Origin: Chlamydiota bacterium
GTDB taxonomy: Bacteria > Chlamydiota > Chlamydiia > Chlamydiales > Waddliaceae
Reading direction: 5' to 3'
DNA length: 8,328 nt
Assembly (NCBI GenBank): GCA_011065005.1
Contig: JAAKFP010000089.1
Coordinates: 1 to 8,328, forward strand
Positions within the stretch are counted from its first letter, which is position 1. Every line of letters begins with the position of its first letter. The position numbers and the translations under genes are program-made. The notes under the pieces were generated by a model. That model saw only the letters and a list, made by a program, of their open reading frames with translations. It was not told the origin of the DNA and ran no database searches. Positions 1 to 4,973 of the stretch are shown here, piece after piece.

Positions 1-110
1 TTCGCGTGTCCGGTTACCCTCGCACGCCATGCGCAGCTATATGTTGAATGTGCAATTTACATATTTAGTTCCTCTCAACTAAAAAGTCCGCAGGATATTC
101 CCGGTGTAAC

Positions 111-155
111 CAAAGACGCAAAGAGAATTTATTATTTTGCGTCTTTGCGTCTTTG
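111..155. repeat. Palindromic intergenic repeat of CGCAAAGA units
   Basis: The left arm CAAAGACGCAAAGA (111-124) is perfectly complementary to TCTTTGCGTCTTTG (142-155), giving a 14-bp stem and a 17-nt AT-rich loop. The right side is also a tandem array: TTTGCGTC, TTTGCGTC and TTTGCGTT (136-159), period 8. It lies about 85 bp upstream of the nfo start, outside any convincing gene. Its build (short CG-containing units with AAG/CTT, mirrored around an AT loop) resembles the larger element at 2549-2651, so I read both as members of one dispersed, non-coding repeat class. Whether it acts as a terminator for an upstream gene, an mRNA hairpin or simply a selfish repeat cannot be decided from one window. 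Confidence 0.75.
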
Positions 156-182
156 CGTTTAAATAATTCCGGCAAATTGTCG

Positions 183-203
183 TTTATCTTTTATCTTTTA
201 TCC
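183..203. repeat. Short tandem repeat, TTTATCT x3 (period 7)
   Basis: Two exact TTTATCT units followed by TTTATCC occupy 183-203, and a further TTTATCTT occurs at about 213-220. The pyrimidine-rich tract lies directly upstream of the nfo ribosome binding site. It probably belongs to the 5' leader or promoter region. No convincing -35/-10 pair can be placed: the best TTGTCG at 177-182 has only a poor TATCCT partner at 199-204. Copy-number slippage here could change promoter spacing, but that is speculation. Confidence 0.5.
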
Positions 204-225
204 TATATTCTCTTTATCTTACTAC

Positions 226-230
226 AGGGA
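226..230 (+). promoter_or_regulatory. Shine-Dalgarno AGGGA that sets the nfo start
   Basis: AGGGA ends 9 nt before the ATG at 240. This supports 240 as the translation start over the upstream in-frame TTG at 153, which lies inside the palindromic/tandem repeat and has no purine-rich sequence in front of it. Confidence 0.65.
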
Positions 231-239
231 TTCTATCAT

Positions 240-1109
240 ATGAGCACTTCAGCAGAAAAGCTATTAATTGGTGCCCACACCTCTGCTGCTGGTGGTGTGC
301 ATAACGCTTTGCTGGAAGGTAAGGAGATCGGCGCCACAACAATTCAGCTTTTTACCAGCAATCAGAAGCGTTGGCAAGGGAAAATCCTCGGCAGGGAGGA
401 CATCGACCTCTGGGAGAAAGCTTTACAGGAAACGGGACTCCAGAAGATTATGAGTCACGACAGCTACTTGATCAATCTCGGCGCCCCCAATCCTGAGGTG
501 TTGGAGAAAAGCCACAAAGCCTTTCGTGAAGAGGCGGAACGGTGCGTGCAACTGGGGATCACCTCTCTCAACTTTCACCCTGGTGCGGCACTGCAGGATG
601 ACCCGCAAGATTGTTTAGATTGCATCTGTGAAAGCCTGCTGGAAGTGGAAGATGTTGTCGCGGGCAGTCCTACATGTCTCCTACTTGAAGCGACTGCCGG
701 GCAAGGTTCTACGGTAGGACACTCTTTCGAGCAGCTAGCGTATATTATCGGCAAAGTGAAACACAAAATCCCTATAGGCGTCTGTATCGACACCTGCCAT
801 ATCTTTGCCGCTGGCTATGATATCCGGGACAAGAAAGCGTGGGATAAAACTCTCGATGAGTTTGACCGAGTCGTTGGTTCTGAATATTTGCAAGCCTTCC
901 ATGTCAATGACTCTTTAAAGGGCTTAGGTTCCCGCATCGACCGCCACCAGCCTCTGGGGGAAGGATTAATAGGAATGGACTGCTTCAAAGTTTTGATGCA
1001 GAATCCCAGAACTCGAGAGATTCCTAAATATTTAGAAACTCCTGGCGGCCCCAAAGCTTGGGTTGGCGAGATTCAGATGCTTCGGGAATTTGCAAATCAT
1101 AAAAGGTAA
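240..1109 (+). CDS. nfo: Endonuclease IV (AP endonuclease, Nfo)
   Basis: Predicted 289-aa zinc-dependent apurinic/apyrimidinic endonuclease of base-excision repair; it cleaves the DNA backbone 5' of abasic sites. It is a single TIM-barrel domain, close to E. coli Nfo (285 aa). All nine metal ligands of the family can be placed, numbering from ATG 240: H73 (SHDSYLIN), H113 (FHPG), E150, D184 and H187 (CIDTCH), H221 (FHVND), D234 and H236 (RIDRH), E266 (LETPGG). The spacing is nearly identical to E. coli. One small deviation is NDSLK where the family signature has ND[SA]K. The frame stays open upstream to TTG 153, adding 29 residues with a hydrophobic run (FIFYLLSYILFILL). I reject this extension because those codons come from repeat and leader DNA, the start lacks a ribosome site, and the family starts just before the IGAHTS motif. 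asnS follows after 9 bp, so the two are probably co-transcribed. Confidence 0.95.
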   Translation: MSTSAEKLLIGAHTSAAGGVHNALLEGKEIGATTIQLFTSNQKRWQGKILGREDIDLWEKALQETGLQKIMSHDSYLINLGAPNPEVLEKSHKAFREEAERCVQLGITSLNFHPGAALQDDPQDCLDCICESLLEVEDVVAGSPTCLLLEATAGQGSTVGHSFEQLAYIIGKVKHKIPIGVCIDTCHIFAAGYDIRDKKAWDKTLDEFDRVVGSEYLQAFHVNDSLKGLGSRIDRHQPLGEGLIGMDCFKVLMQNPRTREIPKYLETPGGPKAWVGEIQMLREFANHKR

Positions 1110-1118
1110 GGGAAAGAT

Positions 1119-2525
1119 ATGCGTACCAAAATAAAACAGCTCAAATACCATCCAAAAGGGCCTGAGGCTCTCGTTGGCACAGAAGTCAACATCAAGGGGT
1201 GGGCACGAACCATTCGCAATCAGAAGTCTTTTACTTTCATTGAAGTCAATGACGGTTCAACGCTGTCCGGCTTTCAGGTGATCGCCGATGCGAATCTCCC
1301 TAATTATCAGCAGATCGTCGCACAGCTTTCCACGGGAGTATCCGTGTCGGTCACAGGAAAGATTGTAGAAAGCCCCGGGGAGGGACAGGCGATAGAGATG
1401 CAAGCCAAAGAGATCACTGTCATTGGGGCGTGTGATCCGGAAAAGTACCCTCTTCAGAAGAAAAGGCACTCTTTTGAGTTCCTCAGAACGATCTCCCATC
1501 TGCGACCCAGAACAAATACGTTAGGTGCTGTTGCCAGAGTGCGAAGCGCCCTCGCCTATGCAACACACAAATTCTACCAGGAAAAGGGTTTTCTCTATTT
1601 GCAAACTCCTATCATAACAACTTCTGACTGCGAAGGTGCCGGAGAGTTGTTTCGTGTCACAACTTTTGATCCAAGCAATCCCATCCCTAGAAATGATGAG
1701 GGTAAAGTCGACTACAAGCAGGACTTCTTCGAAAAACCCGCTTACCTTACAGTCTCAGGGCAGTTGAATGGCGAAATCTTCGCGTGTGCTCTTTCGGACA
1801 TATACACTTTTGGTCCGACCTTCCGAGCAGAAAATTCAAATACTTCCAGACACCTTGCAGAGTTTTGGATGATCGAACCTGAAATGGCTTTTGCCGACAT
1901 CAATGACGACATGGACAACGCCGAAGAGTACGTGAAATACGTCCTCAAATATGTCGTGGACCACTGTCCTGAAGATTTAGAGTTTTTTAATAAATTCATT
2001 TCCAAGGGTTTGATAGAAAGAATCCAACAGGTGATAAACACTCCTTTTGAAAGAACTTCCTACACCTTTGCTGTGCGTATTCTTGAAAAGTCGGGGAAGA
2101 ATTTTGAGTTTCCAGTAGGGTGGGGGATGGACCTCAGAAGTGAACATGAGCGCTATCTCACCGAAGAGTACTTCTCCAAACCTGTAATCATTACTGATTT
2201 TCCCAAAGAAATTAAGCCTTTCTACATGAGAATGAATGACGATAATAAAACTGTCGCCAATATGGATGTTCTCGTTCCGAAAATCGGAGAGATCATCGGC
2301 GGAAGTCAAAGAGAGGAACGCATAGACCTTCTAACAGAGCGGATGAATACCCTTGGGCTGTCTCAAGAGAGCTACTGGTGGTACTTGGAACTGCGAAAAT
2401 ATGGCTCTGTACCTCATGCAGGCTATGGTGTAGGTTTCGAGAGATTGGTCCAGTTTGCTACAGGGGTCGAAAACATCCGAGATGCCATCGCCTTCCCACG
2501 CTACCCCGGAAAAGCCGAATTTTAG
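1119..2525 (+). CDS. asnS: Asparaginyl-tRNA synthetase
   Basis: Class IIb aminoacyl-tRNA synthetase, 468 aa (E. coli 466), charging tRNA-Asn with asparagine in the cytoplasm using ATP. The order is an N-terminal OB-fold anticodon-binding domain (about 20-105), then the class II catalytic core: motif 1 helix/strand around 147-166, motif 2 starting [15 protein letters not shown] at 235 and ending in EPE (253-255), and motif 3 [10 protein letters not shown] (435-444). The EPE after motif 2 and GGSQREER (394-401) are typical of AsnRS rather than AspRS, and the insert at 184-206 is also AsnRS-like. The start is supported by AAGGGA at 1108-1113, overlapping the nfo stop. The gene is downstream in the nfo-asnS operon and ends 23 bp before the large palindrome at 2549. 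As I recall, Chlamydia trachomatis has no AsnRS and makes Asn-tRNA by GatCAB transamidation; presence here implies direct charging. Confidence 0.97.
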   Translation: MRTKIKQLKYHPKGPEALVGTEVNIKGWARTIRNQKSFTFIEVNDGSTLSGFQVIADANLPNYQQIVAQLSTGVSVSVTGKIVESPGEGQAIEMQAKEITVIGACDPEKYPLQKKRHSFEFLRTISHLRPRTNTLGAVARVRSALAYATHKFYQEKGFLYLQTPIITTSDCEGAGELFRVTTFDPSNPIPRNDEGKVDYKQDFFEKPAYLTVSGQLNGEIFACALSDIYTFGPTFRAENSNTSRHLAEFWMIEPEMAFADINDDMDNAEEYVKYVLKYVVDHCPEDLEFFNKFISKGLIERIQQVINTPFERTSYTFAVRILEKSGKNFEFPVGWGMDLRSEHERYLTEEYFSKPVIITDFPKEIKPFYMRMNDDNKTVANMDVLVPKIGEIIGGSQREERIDLLTERMNTLGLSQESYWWYLELRKYGSVPHAGYGVGFERLVQFATGVENIRDAIAFPRYPGKAEF

Positions 2526-2548
2526 AGGGCGTTCAGGCCCCGACTCAA

Positions 2549-2651
2549 TAACCGCGAAGGTCGCGAAGGAAGCGAAGAGTACGCGAAGATTTTTTTATGA
2601 AATATAAAATTCTTCGCGTATTCTTCTTTTTCTTCGCGTTCTTAGCGGTTA
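2549..2651. repeat. Long imperfect palindrome of CGCGAAG units between convergent genes
   Basis: The left arm (2549-2590) and the reverse complement of the right arm (about 2610-2651) align over about 42 positions with roughly 8 mismatches. Shared blocks are TAACCGC, CGCGAAG and TACGCGAAGA; the centre is about 20 nt of AT-rich sequence beginning with a T run. Within each arm the GCGAAG unit recurs three to four times at about 10-nt spacing. The element fills most of the gap between the asnS stop and the hemA stop, so its transcript would form a long hairpin from either side. It could serve as a bidirectional terminator for asnS and hemA, although the layout (T run in the loop, not after the stem) is not that of a classic intrinsic terminator. 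It looks related in design to 111-155. No transposase or target-site duplication is convincing. Confidence 0.8.
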
Positions 2652-2661
2652 ATATGGTGAC

Positions 2662-2693
2662 TGAACGGTTACTGCGTTCATCTGTGGTTTAAG
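2662..2693. repeat. Small hairpin and third repeat-like fragment
   Basis: TGAACG (2662-2667) and CGTTCA (2675-2680) form a perfect 6-bp stem with a 7-nt loop. The right part reads TGCGTTCATCTGTGGTTT (2673-2690), whose complement (AAACCACAGATGAACGCA) has the look of interspersed repeats I recall from intergenic DNA of several environmental bacteria. GCGTTCA also occurs at 2529-2535, on the other side of the 2549-2651 palindrome. The stretch ends 2 bp before the hemA stop codon. It may be a decayed half of a third palindromic element, or part of the hemA 3' end signal. The match length is short. Confidence 0.4.
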
Positions 2694-2694
2694 A

Positions 2695-3723
2695 TCAACC
2701 GGTCGCTAGGATTTGTCGCCTCTTGATCTCCCTTTCATTGAACAGATCGATTTGCCGTTGCGTGGCATTGTGGACGATGTCCTCGGCATGGGAGAGAAGG
2801 TGAGTCATCCTCTTTCTTCGGATTTTAAGTGTCTGATTGATTTGGTCGATATTCAACAATGTAATATTAGCGTCTTTACTCAGGCTTGGCTTGACATTTC
2901 TTGGAACAGATAAATCTATAATCAGTTTATGGTCTATCGACCTTCCGGCAAAGTCTTCTTTGGAGATCAAATGCTTTGGCGACTTCGTCCCAAAGATAAT
3001 CCAATCAAAGTCCACCCACTGAGAGATGTTGCTCCATTCTAAAATGGGAATTCTATATTTCTCCGAAACGGCTCTAGCGGGTTCGTGAGAGCGGTTGCAG
3101 ATGGTGAGATCATGAAAATTCTTCCCCTTCATAAACGAGAGAACCTTGCGGTTGATTTCTGAAGACCCCACAAAAAGGACTTTTGTCTTTTCCGGCTCAA
3201 CAAAAATGTGAAAACCCGCATTTAAAACCGCATGCTCTAAATCGGGAACGCCTCTCCCTAAAGGCAATTCCGTTCGAATTTTTTTTCCTATCTTCAAAGC
3301 TTTCTGAAAAACGAAGTGCACATCTCTGGGCAAACACAAGTACTGCATCGCACTCTCATAGGCATTTTTTACCTGACCTTGGATTTCTGTTTCAGCAACG
3401 ATAGCGCTATCTAACCCGGATGTCACTCTACATAGGTGATTGAAACAGTCATGCCCAAAATAGGAATAAAGCTTCTGGTCAAAGGTTTCTTCGATGTTAT
3501 CGAGATCTCGCCGTAGAATGTTGATGATATAACTATGAGTCTCCGCAAGGACGCTCGATGAGAAATAGACTTCCGTACGATTACATGTGGTTAAGAGAAC
3601 GAAGGTGTGATGCCCATGCGTAGATTGACTGGAACCAAACCGCTGCTGGCAAATTATTGCGAAGCTTTCACGAAGTTTTAAGTCGGCCATCTTGTGGTTG
3701 ATTCCGATAACGCCAATCCGCAT
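2695..3723 (-). CDS. hemA: Glutamyl-tRNA reductase, short divergent form
   Basis: NADPH-dependent reduction of glutamyl-tRNA(Glu) to glutamate-1-semialdehyde, the first committed step of C5-pathway tetrapyrrole synthesis. The N-terminal catalytic domain carries the nucleophile in TTCNRTEVY (C47, equivalent to C50 in E. coli), then SGLDSAIVAETEIQGQVKNA (102-121), corresponding to the usual SGLDS..GEPQILGQVK block. The nucleotide-binding domain starts at about 181 (KVLFVGSSEIN) and includes IIDLSVPRNV (268-277). At 342 aa it is about 75 residues shorter than typical bacterial HemA (about 418); it stops just after the long spine helix and lacks most of the C-terminal dimerisation domain. The usual Rossmann glycine motif GAGEMG reads GSSEIN. 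As I recall, Chlamydia HemA is similarly short, so this is likely a lineage trait and not a broken gene. AAGGAG (3732-3737 on the + strand as CTCCTT), 8 nt upstream, supports the start. The gene is convergent with asnS. Confidence 0.92.
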   Translation of the reverse strand: MRIGVIGINHKMADLKLRESFAIICQQRFGSSQSTHGHHTFVLLTTCNRTEVYFSSSVLAETHSYIINILRRDLDNIEETFDQKLYSYFGHDCFNHLCRVTSGLDSAIVAETEIQGQVKNAYESAMQYLCLPRDVHFVFQKALKIGKKIRTELPLGRGVPDLEHAVLNAGFHIFVEPEKTKVLFVGSSEINRKVLSFMKGKNFHDLTICNRSHEPARAVSEKYRIPILEWSNISQWVDFDWIIFGTKSPKHLISKEDFAGRSIDHKLIIDLSVPRNVKPSLSKDANITLLNIDQINQTLKIRRKRMTHLLSHAEDIVHNATQRQIDLFNEREIKRRQILATG

Positions 3724-3749
3724 TGTTATGTCTCCTTTGCGAATTAAAC

Positions 3750-3779
3750 CTTATAGAGAATTTTCCAATTTCTTGACAA
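3750..3779 (-). promoter_or_regulatory. Predicted sigma70-type promoter of hemA
   Basis: On the minus strand, TTGTCA (3774-3779, 5/6 to the -35 consensus) and TATAAG (3750-3755, 5/6 to the -10) are separated by 18 bp. A start site near 3743 would give a leader of about 20 nt containing the AAGGAG ribosome site. It implies that hemA is transcribed separately from pseB upstream of it. Predicted from sequence only. Confidence 0.6.
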
Positions 3780-3799
3780 AGGAATATTTTTTATGGAAG

Positions 3800-3817
3800 A
3801 GGGCGTTGCAACTCCCT
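3800..3817. promoter_or_regulatory. 18-bp near-palindrome between pseB and hemA
   Basis: AGGGCGTTGCAACTCCCT is symmetric apart from one C/T pair; the core GTTGCAAC is a perfect 8-bp palindrome. It lies about 20 bp upstream of the predicted hemA -35 box and 31 bp beyond the pseB stop. An unbroken core suits a dimeric DNA-binding protein better than a hairpin, and the position fits an activator or repressor site for hemA. A weak terminator for pseB is the alternative, but no T run follows on the minus strand. There is no evidence for a specific regulator. Confidence 0.3.
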
Positions 3818-3847
3818 TGGAAGACAAGTATTACAGGATGGGAAGGG

Positions 3848-4867
3848 TTAAATAGAACCGACAAGCTGCTGAAGTTCTTCCACACTCAACCACTGCTCGT
3901 TGGTGTCGGATGTATAAGCAAATCCCTCCGGCGGGGCTTTCCCTTCACGGCCCGCGAGAAACTTCTCCAAAAGGGGAGGACGGTTCATAAAGATTTCGGG
4001 CACAATAATATAATGGTCATCAAACTCAAGGGTATGGCGGGCATCTTCCTCACCAATCATCAGCTCATGCAGCTTCTCTCCTGCACGGATGCCAACAGTT
4101 GTGATCGGCATATCAGGAGCGATCGCCTTGGCAAGGTCGATAATCTTCATGCTGGGAATTTTGGGGACAAAAATCTCCCCTCCTCGAGCTAAAGAGAAAG
4201 CTTTCGCTACAAACTCTGCAGCTTGGTCTACAGTGATCCAAAATCGTGTCATTCGAACATCTGTAACGGGCACCTCCTTGGCCCCTTCAGCGATCTGCTT
4301 CCTCCACAAAGGGATAATGCTGCCTCTGCTTGCAAGAACATTGCCATAACGGACGACAGAGAATATAGGATACCCCCGAGCTCCTACATAGGCATTGCCC
4401 GCGATAAATAGCTTGTCAGAACATAGTTTTGTCGCACCATAAAGATTGATGGGGTTGACAGCTTTATCTGTCGAAAGGGCGATCACCTTCTTAACCCCAC
4501 AATTGATGGCGGCATTGATAATATTCATTGCCCCCAAGACATTCGTATTAATAAACTCCGAAGGATTGTACTCCGCAGCCGGAACCTGTTTTAATGCAGC
4601 AGCATGAACAATGATGTCGATCTCATGAAAGGCACGCATCAGCCTGGACTCATCGCGTACATCTCCAAGAAAGTAGCGAACCCTCGGATCGCTGAACACA
4701 GGATCGGAATTCTGCATCTCCCACTGCTTCCATTCATCCCTACTGAAAATGATCAGCTTGTGGCATTCGCTTTCAGTGAGAAGCTTTTTCGCAAATGTGC
4801 GGCCAAAACTCCCTGTTCCGCCAGTAATCAGGATTTTTTTGTCTTTGAATATAGCCATAGTCGTCAT
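3848..4867 (-). CDS. pseB: UDP-N-acetylglucosamine 4,6-dehydratase (inverting), PseB-like
   Basis: Extended short-chain dehydrogenase/reductase of 339 aa that converts UDP-GlcNAc to a UDP-4-keto-6-deoxy-L-arabino-hexose, the first step toward pseudaminic acid and related 6-deoxy amino sugars. The NAD(P)-binding motif GGTGSFG is at 16-22, FSRDEWKQ at 41-48 and GDVRD at 68-72. The catalytic set is T133-D134-K135 (STDKAVNP) with Y143 and K147 (YGATK), as in Helicobacter FlaA1/PseB. Further family blocks are VRYGNV (172-177), TDVRMTRFWIT (202-212), VPKIPSMKI (234-242) and RAGEKLHELMI (261-271). Length matches PseB (about 333). No clear ribosome site precedes ATG 4867 or the in-frame ATG at 4858, so the exact start is uncertain by three codons. 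It is transcribed divergently from parE and toward hemA, 124 bp away. No PseC, PseF, PseG, PseH or PseI partner lies in the window. A CapE- or FnlA-type relative is the main alternative; the motifs fit PseB best. Confidence 0.88.
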   Translation of the reverse strand: MTTMAIFKDKKILITGGTGSFGRTFAKKLLTESECHKLIIFSRDEWKQWEMQNSDPVFSDPRVRYFLGDVRDESRLMRAFHEIDIIVHAAALKQVPAAEYNPSEFINTNVLGAMNIINAAINCGVKKVIALSTDKAVNPINLYGATKLCSDKLFIAGNAYVGARGYPIFSVVRYGNVLASRGSIIPLWRKQIAEGAKEVPVTDVRMTRFWITVDQAAEFVAKAFSLARGGEIFVPKIPSMKIIDLAKAIAPDMPITTVGIRAGEKLHELMIGEEDARHTLEFDDHYIIVPEIFMNRPPLLEKFLAGREGKAPPEGFAYTSDTNEQWLSVEELQQLVGSI

Positions 4868-4891
4868 AAGAGGAAACCGCCAATATTGTTC

Positions 4892-4920
4892 TTGAAATCT
4901 AATTGTTAATGATTTATAAT
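4892..4920 (+). promoter_or_regulatory. Near-consensus promoter of parE-parC
   Basis: TTGAAA (4892-4897) and a perfect TATAAT (4915-4920) are separated by exactly 17 bp, 11 of 12 consensus positions. The expected start near 4927 gives an AT-rich leader of about 47 nt before ATG 4974. It lies in the 106-bp divergent region (4868-4973) shared with pseB; I could not place a comparable minus-strand promoter for pseB there. The leader contains no Shine-Dalgarno-like sequence. Confidence 0.75.
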
Positions 4921-4973
4921 TAATTTTCTATTAAATAGTTATATCGAACATTTTTTATAGCAGTTTTTTCAGC

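Noticed and set aside
111..159. Repeats as a CRISPR array
   Set aside because: Units are 7-8 bp without spacers and are arranged as a palindrome; no cas gene is near.
1..162. Open frame 1 from the left edge to TAA at 160-162, a possible 3' end of an upstream gene
   Set aside because: 53 codons without recognisable protein motif, with the last third inside the palindromic repeat. A run this long without stop is not unusual by chance.
153..239. N-terminal extension of nfo from TTG 153 with a hydrophobic, signal-peptide-like segment
   Set aside because: The codons derive from the palindromic/tandem repeat and a pyrimidine tract, no ribosome site precedes the TTG, and endonuclease IV starts just before IGAHTS; ATG 240 has a good AGGGA.
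1742..2309. Antisense open frames across asnS
   Set aside because: Shadows of a well-conserved coding frame; no start signals or family resemblance.
2527..2540. GGGC-GTTCAG-GCCC hairpin just after the asnS stop as an intrinsic terminator
   Set aside because: Only a 4-bp stem and no following T run; the larger palindrome downstream is a better candidate for a 3' end structure.
3692..4192. Plus-strand 166-aa frame spanning the hemA start, the intergenic gap and the pseB 3' end
   Set aside because: It overlaps two well-supported minus-strand genes and a predicted promoter and has no motif.
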